Source of the DNA: Stentor coeruleus
Taxonomy: Eukaryota; Ciliophora; Heterotrichea; Heterotrichida; Stentoridae
Length of the DNA: 47,154 nt
Reading direction: 5' to 3'
Assembly: GCA_001970955.1 (NCBI GenBank)
Contig: MPUH01000537.1
Coordinates: 1-47,154 of the forward strand
The notes under the pieces were generated by a model. It was not told where the DNA came from, ran no database searches, and was given only the letters and a program-made list of their open reading frames with translations. Every line of letters starts with the position of its first letter. Position 1 is the first letter of the stretch. Made by a program: the position numbers and the translations under genes. Shown piece after piece: positions 32,202 to 41,116 of this stretch.

Positions 32202-32768
32202 TTATAATAATACACAACTACATTTCTTATTAGATATTCCATCAACTTCACTTTGTCTTATAATCTTAGCACACTCATAGAAAACAGTTTCTAAGTTGGT
32301 TTTGTTTTTTGCAGAAACTTCCCAAAATTTGCAATCCCACTTTTGTCCTAAGGCTATCCCTTGATCATAACTTATTTTCCTTTGTCCAGTCATATCGCAC
32401 TTATTAGCCACAAGGACTATTGGCAAATGAGATTTATTTTTAACGTGCAGAACTCTGTCATAGAAATGCTGAACTTCTTTATATGATTGAAGCTGAGTTA
32501 TGTCATAGACCATGATGAATCCACTTGCTTGCCTTATAAGTTGGTCAAGATTAGTTAAATTGCCTTCTTGGCCAGCTGTATCAATAATATCAAATACTAA
32601 AGGCTTACCATCTTGCATAGCAACTTTTCGATAGTAATCTTCAATAGTTGGCTCATATCTCTCACTGAATCGATTTCTGGCGAATTGCAGGCACAGAGAG
32701 CTTTTGCCTACTCCAGTTGAACCAATCAGGGCTATTTTGTACTCGTTCTCTGTTCTTTTATCCACCAT
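32202..32768 (-). CDS. Ras-subfamily small GTPase with CaaX box
   Basis: 188 aa from ATG 32768 (MVDKRTENEYK); the TTG two codons upstream is rejected as a start. P-loop GSTGVGKSS (16-24), switch I/effector region YEPTIEDYYRK (38-48), IDTAGQE (62-68) with catalytic Gln67, NKCD (122-125), VSAK (151-154), and C-terminal CVLL (185-188), a CaaX box whose Leu favours geranylgeranylation. The effector loop is of Ras/Rap type, not Rab. The residue equivalent to Ras Gly12 is Thr18, which may slow GTP hydrolysis. Probably a plasma-membrane or endomembrane signalling switch. Confidence 0.9.
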   Translation of the reverse strand: MVDKRTENEYKIALIGSTGVGKSSLCLQFARNRFSERYEPTIEDYYRKVAMQDGKPLVFDIIDTAGQEGNLTNLDQLIRQASGFIMVYDITQLQSYKEVQHFYDRVLHVKNKSHLPIVLVANKCDMTGQRKISYDQGIALGQKWDCKFWEVSAKNKTNLETVFYECAKIIRQSEVDGISNKKCSCVLL

Positions 32769-33055
32769 TGTCAATTATATTTTATCGTGTAAATAAAGAA
32801 TTACTAGGATTCACGAAGAAATATTAATATAATTCTTTATAGCTATGATTAGCACATAATTCATAATAAAGAGTCTAATAAATCATTCACAGAAAATTTA
32901 AAAATTTAAAAATATAATATGCAAAGTTCTTATTTAACTATCATTAGCCTATAAATTATTATTCAATACTTTATGAGCACAGAACAATATATAAAAATGC
33001 ATATCTTTATATTCTAAAATAATTTACCCATGCATGGAGGATTCATTAATACTTA

Positions 33056-33355
33056 TTACTTTTTCTTAGCAGGAGCAGGGACTGGTGTAGCTTTAGCAGT
33101 CTTTTCCTCTTCAACTTTGATTTCCTCAAATTTAAGTATCACCTTGCCCCCATCTTCAATTTTATCAGCTATTACAGCATCAGGAATAAGTTTGTTTCCA
33201 CTTTCATCCTCTATAGATGACCATAATCCAGAATCTAGTCCATAGTTCTGATCATAGCGATGGAAAGCAGAGTTGCACAACCAGCTTATTTTATTCCTCC
33301 CAGTGCCGCAGTCAATAGTGAGAACTTCATCGTTAATTTGGACTAGGACCTTCAT
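33056..33355 (-). CDS. Unknown small protein, 99 aa
   Basis: ATG at 33355, TAA stop. The first 80 residues look like one compact domain: MKVLVQINDEVLTIDCGTG, then KISWLCNSAFHRYDQNYG, and PDAVIADKIEDGGKVILKFE. The strand pattern hints at a ubiquitin-like beta-grasp, but I am not certain. The tail is low-complexity (Glu/Lys, then Ala/Pro/Lys). It shares a 139-bp intergenic region with the divergent LC8 gene, so the two may be co-regulated. Confidence 0.8.
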   Translation of the reverse strand: MKVLVQINDEVLTIDCGTGRNKISWLCNSAFHRYDQNYGLDSGLWSSIEDESGNKLIPDAVIADKIEDGGKVILKFEEIKVEEEKTAKATPVPAPAKKK

Positions 33356-33494
33356 AATAATAATTTATAAGCCTTATAGTACAGTAAAATATATATAAAA
33401 AGGCGCTTATTTTAATAGGATTTATATATTATTTTAGGCTCTTTTATGAGGTTATCAAAGAAAAAATATAGTTAATTATGTAAAAATAACTAAC
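33356..33494. promoter_or_regulatory. Putative bidirectional promoter, 139 bp
   Basis: Separates the starts of two divergent intact genes (unknown 99-aa protein and LC8). Both promoters must lie in or overlap this AT-rich stretch. I see no specific conserved box. Confidence 0.5.
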
Positions 33495-33764
33495 ATGGCA
33501 GACTATAGGGCAGTTATCAAAAGTGCAGACATGACTGATGATATGCAGCAAGACGCAATAGAAACTGCAGTTCAGGCAATTCAAACAGAAACTGTGCATA
33601 AAAGCATTGCCGCATACCTGAAAAAAGAATTCGATAAGAAATATGGCCCGACATGGCATTGTGTAGTAGGTAAAAACTATGGTTCGTTTGTAACTCATGA
33701 ATCCCAGCATTTTATGTATTTCTTTTTAGATGAGCTTGCAATTTTATTGTTTAAGTCCGCTTAA
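33495..33764 (+). CDS. Dynein light chain LC8 (DYNLL-type)
   Basis: 89 aa, the standard LC8 length. [38 protein letters not shown], then [19 protein letters not shown] and [16 protein letters not shown] match LC8 from end to end, including the strand that forms the peptide groove ([11 protein letters not shown]). LC8 dimers act as a hub in axonemal and cytoplasmic dyneins, radial spokes and intraflagellar transport. No intron. Confidence 0.96.
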   Translation: MADYRAVIKSADMTDDMQQDAIETAVQAIQTETVHKSIAAYLKKEFDKKYGPTWHCVVGKNYGSFVTHESQHFMYFFLDELAILLFKSA

Positions 33765-33806
33765 TCTTTGTCTATCTTAATAGAAATCTTATCATTTTAT
33801 TATACA

Positions 33807-33959
33807 ATGGCAAATGAGTATGATCATTTTCATCACCCACAATTGAATCTGCTACACAATAAAAGCTTGTCACTTATATTTTGAGGGTTTCTAGGATCTG
33901 CTGGAAAATATGCAATAAAGCATAGGGATTTTGTCAGATTGCATTGTAAACTGCAATGA
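33807..33959 (+). pseudogene. Possible small gene or relic with one internal TGA
   Basis: From ATG 33807: MANEYDHFHHPQLNLLHNKS, LSLIF, TGA, GFLGSAGKYAIKHRDFVRLH, CKLQ, TGA. The frame is protein-like for 50 codons with a single internal TGA where Arg (CGA) or Trp would fit. The window's genes do not read TGA as Trp, so it is more likely a dead small gene. It lies 42 nt downstream of LC8. Confidence 0.4.
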
Positions 33960-34665
33960 AAACTATATAAATTCATTTGATATTATCTTAGATAAGAGAA
34001 AACTATATTTTTTAATGAAAGTTTCAGTTTTATAAAATCCTTTATATTTTTGAGTTTATGATGATTATTTGTCAATAAGATTTGCGAAGTTTATGAATTG
34101 ATTGAGAAATTTCATGGGATTATTAATAAGTTTATATGTTGAGTTTTATATGAATGCTTTAAATGATTTGATGAGATTTTGATGAATTTAGGTCTGATAA
34201 GGAAATGAAAATTTATTAAATATAAATAGTTCTTGGCCATATAACCATTTAATTTTCCTAATGCTGAAGCATTTATATATCAAATTTAAAGTCATATTTA
34301 TAAAATATATAATCTACACAAAATATTTTATCAGCTACAATTTTATATCCAACATCTCCATCCAACTTAAACTATAAATAACTTTTATTTTACCATAAAA
34401 TCATAATCATCAATAATTACTCTCAAATCAATATAAGAATCAATTAAGCATAGGCAGTAACTAAAAAATGCAGGTTTAAATAAATTCCTAGCCAAAAAAT
34501 TATCTATTTCCAAGTACTCAACACAAGCCAGTATACATAATTTAAAATTATAAAATACCTCTAATAACTTATACTAAAGGGGAATCCCAATAAGCCCAGT
34601 TCTTCTTATTTAAAACATTATAACACCCTATCAGTTCATACTAATAATCCAATAAATAATTTTTA
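33960..34665. other. Intergenic spacer, no gene seen
   Basis: G-skewed in the first part and C-rich, G-poor in the last 300 bases before the CDKL start. No ORF or relic recognised. Confidence 0.55.
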
Positions 34666-36351
34666 ATGAACAAATACGAGGTAATCGGTGTTGTCGGTGA
34701 AGGTAAAATATATTTAGGTGCTTACGGAGTTGTCCTCAAATGTCGGAACAAAGAAACAGGGGAGTTTGTAGCAATAAAAAAATTCAAAGAGTCTGAAGAA
34801 GATGAGTCCACCCATAAAATCACAATCCGCGAAATAAAAATCCTCCGGATGATTAAACATGAAAGTATTGTTCAAATGAAAGAAGCATTTAGAAGAAAAG
34901 GAAGACTATACTTAGTCTTTGAATATGTTGAAAAGAATTTATTAGAAATACTAGAAACTTGCCCAAACGGATTAGAAGTAGAATTTAATTAGCAATCAAG
35001 AGTGAAGAAGATTATAAGACAGTTGTGTAATGCTATAGATTATTGTCATAAGCAAGATGTTATACATAGGGATATAAAACCGGAGAATCTTTTAATCTCA
35101 CAGTATGATATAAGTAGAGTTGATGGACTGAAATTATGTGATTTTGGCTTTGCTAGGACCCTTCCAAGCTCAGGAACTACTCTTACCGACTATGTGGCTA
35201 CTCGTTGGTATAGGTCTCCAGAACTACTTCTTGGTGGGGCTGAATATGGAAAACCTGTGGATATGTGGGCAATTGGCTGTATTATGGGAGAGATTATTGA
35301 TGGGCAGCCTCTTTTCCCTGGAGAAAGCGAGATTGACCAGCTATATTTGATACAAAAGGTCCTTGGTCCTCTGACTTCGTTCCAACAGGAGTTATTTCAA
35401 AAAAATCCAAGGTATTTAGGATTGAAGTTCCCAGAAATAACCAAATTCGAAACCTTGGAAAAACGATATTTAAAAGTTGAGAGAAAAACTATTGATTTTA
35501 TGTATAGACTTTTGAAAATGGAGCCTACTGAAAGAATGACTGCTGCTGAAGCACTTCAGCATCCTTATTTGAATGAAAACTATGAAAGACCACAGACTAC
35601 AGCTTCGATTACGAGGACTGATTCTTCTAAAGCTAAAAGCAGGCATCCAGGAGCTGTAGCGATATCTAAAAATAAAAGGATGTATTTAATATCCAACCAA
35701 AATATTGAGAATAAAAAACAGTATAGGCAGAAAGATGAAATTAGTTATTCCCCAGCTCCACTCGCTGTTAAGGAAACACAGATTATTGTCCAACCTGAAA
35801 AGCTTAATAACAAAAGCACAATGAATAAAGATAATTTTTCAGTCAAATTTAGAGCTTCACCTTTTCATATTGATCAAACTATAGATATCAGAACTGAGAA
35901 TAAGATTGAGCGACCTAAAAGTAAAGAAGGCGTAAGAAATCCTGAATTCGGGAGTTCTATTGAAAGAAACAACAGAAAGAAAAAAAGTGCAATTGAAGAC
36001 AACCAAATGTTCAATATAAATGAAGAAAACGACACAAAAGCTAGTCCAAGGTCAAAACCAATGACATTAAAGAAAAAAACAAAAATTTTATATCCACAAG
36101 AAACTCAATATGAAAATTATCAGTTAAAAAACTTAAGAAGTGGTGTTTTTAATAGAATTCTTCCAAAGCCTCAAGCAGATAATATAATCATTGCTGAAGA
36201 GTTTTCTAATCAGCAGTCAGCTAGGCAGCTTCCTAATATTTATTCGCATTTTCACAATGATATTAAAAGACCAGAAAGAGGAAGACAGAGAAATGAAGAC
36301 CCTGATCTTGGAGGTGGCCCACAGAGTATGGGGGATATAAATAAAGTTTAA
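34666..36351 (+). CDS. CDKL-family (CDKL5-like) protein kinase with three 15-nt introns
   Basis: Exons 34666-34702, 34718-34977, 34993-35102 and 35118-36351 give 546 aa. Splicing restores GEGAYGVV (11-18), the link [12 protein letters not shown], and [16 protein letters not shown]. Catalytic Lys33, HRDIKPEN (124-131), DFG (149-151) and the activation-loop TDY (164-166) before [15 protein letters not shown] are all present. [20 protein letters not shown] and [20 protein letters not shown] follow the CDKL pattern closely. The kinase domain ends near residue 285; the remaining 260 residues are Lys/Asn/Ser-rich and disordered. Family knowledge: CDKL kinases control ciliary length and axoneme microtubules and need dual T-x-Y phosphorylation. 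Complete and probably active. Confidence 0.92.
34703..34717 (+). other. 15-nt mini-intron 1 of the CDKL kinase
   Basis: gtaaaatatatttag. It interrupts the glycine-rich loop; left in, it adds five residues without a stop (the codon phase hides its TAG). Removal gives the canonical GEGAYGVV. Confidence 0.92.
34978..34992 (+). other. 15-nt mini-intron 2 of the CDKL kinase
   Basis: gtagaatttaattag, with an in-frame TAG that otherwise truncates the kinase after subdomain V. Removal joins GLE to [11 protein letters not shown]. Confidence 0.93.
35103..35117 (+). other. 15-nt mini-intron 3 of the CDKL kinase, hidden in frame
   Basis: gtatgatataagtag: no in-frame stop, so a plain ORF reads through it. 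Removal shortens [16 protein letters not shown] to LLISQVDGLKL, which is the length CDKL kinases have between LLIS and LKLCDFG. A at position 10 as in the others. Confidence 0.8.
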
Positions 36352-36857
36352 TATTCAAGTTTATTTCAAGTAGAAAATATTAAGTTTCAATACTTTATAG
36401 TGTAGTAAAATGCTTCTATATTTTATCTGAGTGTAAATTAAAGTATGCTGAGAAAAGCAAAATTTTATTAGTTAGCATTTATGTTAAATAGTTATTTAAA
36501 TCATTAGTATATCCATAAAAATGCATATCTTACCAGCCTTAAGCAACTTGTTTCTATCTAACAACATTATATAACTCATCATTCTCACACAATATTCTTA
36601 TCTTTATCCATAAACCCATTTTCTTCTATACCAATTCCATAAATAGAGCATTATTTTCCAGCCATACTCTTAATTTTCCATTAATATTATTTTCGCATTC
36701 TTCTAATNTTCCAGCCATACTCTTAATTTTCCATTAATATTATTTTCGCATTCTTCTAATATAAAAAAATCCACAAAGTGAAATTTTACTATAAATAAAT
36801 ACTTCTCCCTTTACTAGCAAAATGAATTCCTTTATAAATAGTTCATAACTCCAGATA
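36352..36857. other. Intergenic spacer with assembly gap
   Basis: AT- and C-rich spacer, no gene seen. It contains the duplicated ends around the N at 36708. Confidence 0.6.
36656..36760. repeat. Identical 52-bp direct repeats around a single N (assembly gap artefact)
   Basis: 36656-36707 and 36709-36760 are identical, separated by one N at 36708, exactly as in the repeat near 9.45 kb. Interpreted as unmerged contig ends. Confidence 0.9.
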
Positions 36858-37673
36858 ATGGAATTAAAGAAAAATTGCTCAGAAGCAAGTCTAAGGAAAA
36901 CTATTCTTGATACCGAAAAAGTAGCCCCTTTAGTTACATTTCAACAATTAACTATTTCTCAAAACCCTATACTTTCCTCTCATCCTTCAATGCAAAATCT
37001 CAGCCGAATTGAAGATCCAACTTTAAAGCGAACTATAGGTAAATCAAATTTTTACGAAAGCCAGAGCAAAAGTTCAGTAAATTTGCCCCCTTTAGTCCAA
37101 TTTAAGCAATTAATTCTCAAAGGTAATTTTCGAGAAATTTTTCCCAAAGTCCGTATTCATAGCGATTATCATGCAACAAGAAGGAAAAAAACAGAAGCGG
37201 AACGGACAAATAACTTTAGTTGTTTAGGAAAAAAAGACCTTAAAAAATTTGAAAATAAAAGCAAAGCCCTGACTAAAGGTAGATTATATGAAAATTATCA
37301 AATGCTAAGAGATAATCAATATAAGTGTTCTAATGATATTGACCAAGTATCAACTCCAACCTTTAGAAACAGTGCTATTCCAAATAACCTGGCTGAGAAG
37401 TTTTCTGAAATGGAATCAACTAATCAGGATTATGGCAATGCTCATGATATAAGCGATGCTATGAAGAAAAATAGAAGCCACACAAATCTTTTGTGTAACA
37501 ATTTCAAGGCTGATTCTCATAATTATGCATCAAAGCTTGCTATAAATCTGAATAAAATGATTCAGCAAAATTTACATAATCATGCTAAGCCTACTCATCA
37601 AAGAATAAAAATTCTTAAACATGGACTGCCAAAAGATGTGTTTACTGTTGATGGTAAATCGGGCTATAAATAG
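36858..37673 (+). CDS. Unknown Lys/Asn/Ser-rich protein, 271 aa
   Basis: ATG at 36858, TAG stop, single exon. Two short similar motifs occur: APLVTFQQLTISQNP near residue 23 and PPLVQFKQLILKGNF near residue 76, suggesting an internal repeat (PLV.F.QL). The rest is basic and probably disordered. No membrane or catalytic signature. It lies 506 bp downstream of the CDKL kinase, same strand. Family not recognised. Confidence 0.7.
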   Translation: MELKKNCSEASLRKTILDTEKVAPLVTFQQLTISQNPILSSHPSMQNLSRIEDPTLKRTIGKSNFYESQSKSSVNLPPLVQFKQLILKGNFREIFPKVRIHSDYHATRRKKTEAERTNNFSCLGKKDLKKFENKSKALTKGRLYENYQMLRDNQYKCSNDIDQVSTPTFRNSAIPNNLAEKFSEMESTNQDYGNAHDISDAMKKNRSHTNLLCNNFKADSHNYASKLAINLNKMIQQNLHNHAKPTHQRIKILKHGLPKDVFTVDGKSGYK

Positions 37674-37869
37674 ACTAATTCATTAGAATATATAGACAAA
37701 ATCTTAATATAGCAATGCATGCGTATGGTAATATAAAAATATGAACAGTCAAATATATATTTTATATAAAATCTATGCCTATTCTGTGCAATCAAATCTT
37801 TTTTACTAAATCTATCATATCAAACTTCTAATATTGATATAAATAATTTGATATTTTATTAAGTGGAAG

Positions 37870-38420
37870 ATGGAAGTAGCTGAAGTTGTACAAGCCTATA
37901 TCCAGTGTGAAATATAGTGGATGGAGCAGACAGTGGTAAATTCCTCAGTCCTACTGAGTATGAAGTGTTTAAAAAGCAAGTCTCAGAAAAGTGTGCTAAT
38001 TGACTATTTGTCTACTGGACAAATTCTCAAGGCCTCGAGTGCAAAACTATAGGACCTTTCTCTAAATGTTTTTGTAATAGAGATATAAAGAGCATCTAGC
38101 AGATAACCTTAAAACAAAAAAGTCCCAAAATTCAAATGCAAGCATTTCAATTATGCACGATCTTGTTAGTAAAAATGTGAACGCGCCAAATGCAAATATA
38201 CATAATTTTCAAGCTCTCACACATATTCCTGTTCCCTTTATTACAATGCTCATGGAACCTGCTTTTATACTAAAGATGAACGGATTGCACTGGGAAACCG
38301 GCTGACAATCTGGGTGGAGGTGGGGATATGCATGCAGTTTTAGGTGAATTGACTGATTTTTCAGATATAGTCATGGTGTTGAAAAATTGCAAGCTGGTGA
38401 AACCTAAAAAGACATGAAAA
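37870..38420 (+). pseudogene. FAM221-family gene relic
   Basis: From ATG 37870: MEVAEVVQAYIQCEI, TAG, then in another frame VDGADSGKFLSPTEYEVFKK, QVSEKCAN, TGA, LFVYWTNSQGLECKTIGPFS, KCFCN. This matches the FAM221 core (GKFLSP.EYE.YKK, NRL.V.W....G..CK.IGP...CFC.HR). After further shifts come VPKFKCKHFNYA (RC.CKHF), the Cys/Tyr/His segment YSCSLYYNAHGTCFYTKDER (C...Y..H.T..ET..ER) and a decayed GELTDFSDIVM (GGLT.F..L). FAM221 proteins are small cysteine-rich proteins, one linked to cilia. At least three frameshifts and several stops exclude a working product. Confidence 0.8.
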
Positions 38421-38592
38421 GCCTAGGGCTATTGAAGATAATAGAGACTGAAATATCCGACTTTTGCCAAGGTCAATAGCCAAAAATATTAGCAAGAGCA
38501 GAGAAGCGATCTCTGAAATTGTTTGACCTAACCGCAGAGCGCATATAATATCTTTAGAATTCTATAGCTTACCTCATAGATATAAAACTTAA

Positions 38593-40107
38593 ATGTGTAA
38601 ATTTTTCAAGTCGATACTAAGTGAAGTTATAGTCAGAATCAAAAAGTGGAGTATCCGCAAGCAAATGATGTTGTGCTATATATTAGGGATTTCAATTATT
38701 GTGTGTCTTGTCATTGGGGTTATCGTTTTAAACACATTTCTGTTGCAACAGCAAACTGTTGATAAAGTTGAATCAACAAGGAACTCACAAGCTAATGAAG
38801 ATATTACAGACCTTGCAAAGACAGGATCTCAGGTTGTATACTCAAGGATGTATGAAGGTCTTTTATCATTAAATATGCTACAGGAAATGCTTATTGGCAT
38901 GTTTCGAGAAGGAACATTTGCTTTGGATTACACAAATTTATATGAATATTCCCAGCTCAATACATCAGAAATGATCAAAATCCCTGAACTATATGGAGAC
39001 CAATTAGTTAGTTTAACAACTCCGACTATTCTTTATATGAATATTCTTGATAATCAAGGAGAAATTTTGGCTCAGAAAGTTTCGAGGTTTATTTATGTCC
39101 TCCCTCACTTGTTAGAAATATACAAATACGCTGCTATTAGATATACAATGTACTTTGATATTAATGGCTTTTCTTATTTTTTTCCAGGGATAAACCTCAC
39201 TTCTTTTAACCCTAATGATTATATATGGTACAATGAATTCATGGATGCCAAGAAAACCATAATTACTTCAAGTTATAATGATAAATTGGGAAATAATTCA
39301 AACGAAATCGTTAGCATTGTCCTTCCATTATATAATGACACTGAAAAAACTGAAAGGATTGGAATTCTCTGTGGAGACTGGCTGATCAAAAGCTTATATA
39401 TGCTTCTTCAAGACTTGAAATATATTGATCAAGATTATCAATATTTGGTATATAAAGATGGGACAATTATCGATTCTCCTAACAATCCATGGATTAACAA
39501 AAATATTAAAAATTTAAACAATTTGACTTATAATGAATTTTGGAATGATGTACTTAGAAAACCTCTAGGAATTCATTATTTGATTGAAGAAAATGACATA
39601 TGGAGAGTTGGATCAGCGCCTGTTGTACAAGACCCAACTTCTAATGATGAGTGGACTTTTATTCTTTTGATATTGGTGAAAGAGTCTGATATTATGTCAT
39701 ATAAAGAGCAAGCTAAAAATATTATTAAGAACGAAGGTGTTAAGTTTATTCTTATTACAATGGTCTGCTCTTTACTTGCATCAATTGTGGTGATTTGCTT
39801 TATTCATTGCCAAGCTATGAACATATCTAAGCCTATTCAGGGTATTGTTGATTTCACTATCAAATTGAACTCAGAAGAAAACCCTGAAGAAGTTCTTAAA
39901 GAACTGAATAACTTACCTGAAGGAACAGATCAAACAGCTAGATTAGTTCATGCTTATAAGCAGCTAGCAAGAGGGTTAATAGAGAAGAAAGATTCAGAAG
40001 GAAAAAAACATGATGCTGTTAGAGTATACCCACCAAATGAGCTGAGGAGAATTGGTAAGAGTGAGATGATGAAGGACTTAACCTTGATACCTTTGAATTT
40101 TGGGTAA
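38593..40107 (+). CDS. Two-pass membrane receptor-like protein with Cache-like ectodomain
   Basis: 504 aa, ATG at 38593, TAA stop. A basic N-terminus (RIKKWSIRKQ) leads into a membrane helix at about 26-50. Residues about 55-380 form a soluble domain, likely outside the cell or in a lumen, with the layout of double-Cache ligand-binding domains (LLQQQTVDKVE helix, then mixed strands and helices). A second helix at about 385-406 (FILITMVCSLLASIVVICFI) is followed by NISKPIQGIVDFTIKL, which resembles the start of a HAMP linker. Only a 98-residue cytoplasmic tail follows, with no kinase or cyclase domain. Convergent with the DHHC gene, 49 nt between stops. Confidence 0.75.
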   Translation: MCKFFKSILSEVIVRIKKWSIRKQMMLCYILGISIIVCLVIGVIVLNTFLLQQQTVDKVESTRNSQANEDITDLAKTGSQVVYSRMYEGLLSLNMLQEMLIGMFREGTFALDYTNLYEYSQLNTSEMIKIPELYGDQLVSLTTPTILYMNILDNQGEILAQKVSRFIYVLPHLLEIYKYAAIRYTMYFDINGFSYFFPGINLTSFNPNDYIWYNEFMDAKKTIITSSYNDKLGNNSNEIVSIVLPLYNDTEKTERIGILCGDWLIKSLYMLLQDLKYIDQDYQYLVYKDGTIIDSPNNPWINKNIKNLNNLTYNEFWNDVLRKPLGIHYLIEENDIWRVGSAPVVQDPTSNDEWTFILLILVKESDIMSYKEQAKNIIKNEGVKFILITMVCSLLASIVVICFIHCQAMNISKPIQGIVDFTIKLNSEENPEEVLKELNNLPEGTDQTARLVHAYKQLARGLIEKKDSEGKKHDAVRVYPPNELRRIGKSEMMKDLTLIPLNFG

Positions 40108-40156
40108 TTTAAGTAATAATAAGCATAAGGAGGTTAAATTTTCTATTACATCTTAC

Positions 40157-41116
40157 TTATATTTTAGAGCTAACATATGAAGTTCCATCATTTTTCGATA
40201 CATATGTTGTAGGGATAAACCACATTAAAGGGTTTTCCCCAAGAACTAGTTTGAAGTTCATCAATGTACCCATACTATATGGTGATGCAGTAGACATCTC
40301 GCTATTCTTCGACCTTTTTTCACAGTACTCAATAGTTGTGTAATTTTTACTTATGAGCCAAAGGTGAAAAATTAGGAAGATACATAAAACTATAAACAGC
40401 ATAAAAACAATAGAATAACTAAGAACAACACAAAAACATATCAAAAGGCTACTTGTTTCATCATTAAGAATAACTGCTAGTGTTTCCCAGAAGCTTGCAA
40501 TAAATATAAGACAAAGGATAGTTCCATGAAAAATCATGCATATAAAATATTTGTAATTCCAAAATCCTATGCATGTACCAATCCAATTACAGTGATGGTC
40601 CATTCGTAAAGTGCATTTCTCGCATTGACGGCAGTGATGAGCTCGATCAGGTTTTTTTAGTTCACAACGAATGCATATCCGTTCATGGCCATCTGGACGT
40701 CTTTCAATTTCACTTTGTTTGTCACTAGTTATAGTCCAGGATAGAGGGATTTCCCCTGGTTTTGTTAGAGAAGCTTTGATTGTGCTGGATATGAAAAGCA
40801 AAAGGAAGAAGCAAATTATTCCTAGCAATACCCATGCTTTTACTTTACTGAACAAGTATTCCGAAGAAGTATGATAATAATACAAAGCTGGTGGAGAAGA
40901 GTTATAGTGCACACTTGGGTATATGTAAAATATTATATAGATTGTCATGAATGATATAATCAGCATCCAGAGTATTATCACAGGAACATAAATGCCAATG
41001 TAAATCATTATAGTAAAGATTCTCTGCTTGCGGCTAGCTTCTTCCCAAGGTGGTAAATGGTTTTTAAACTCTTTTCTGGTCTCTAAAATCGCGTTTTCAT
41101 GTTTCCTATCAATCAT
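40157..41116 (-). CDS. DHHC-type protein S-acyltransferase
   Basis: 319 aa, ATG at 41116, TAA stop. Two membrane helices lie in the N-terminal third and two after the core. The cysteine-rich domain (about 145-195) has CIRCELKKPDRAHHCRQCEK, then CTLRMDHHCNWIGTCIGFWN, with the catalytic DHHC cysteine and the zinc-binding Cys/His set complete. The family's usual Pro after DHHC is Asn here (DHHCNW). A TTxE-like motif (TTIEYCE) follows the last helix. Such enzymes attach palmitate to cysteines on the cytosolic face of Golgi, endosome or plasma membranes; CaaX proteins in this window (Ras, 196-aa protein) are the kind of substrate they take. Confidence 0.95.
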   Translation of the reverse strand: MIDRKHENAILETRKEFKNHLPPWEEASRKQRIFTIMIYIGIYVPVIILWMLIISFMTIYIIFYIYPSVHYNSSPPALYYYHTSSEYLFSKVKAWVLLGIICFFLLLFISSTIKASLTKPGEIPLSWTITSDKQSEIERRPDGHERICIRCELKKPDRAHHCRQCEKCTLRMDHHCNWIGTCIGFWNYKYFICMIFHGTILCLIFIASFWETLAVILNDETSSLLICFCVVLSYSIVFMLFIVLCIFLIFHLWLISKNYTTIEYCEKRSKNSEMSTASPYSMGTLMNFKLVLGENPLMWFIPTTYVSKNDGTSYVSSKI

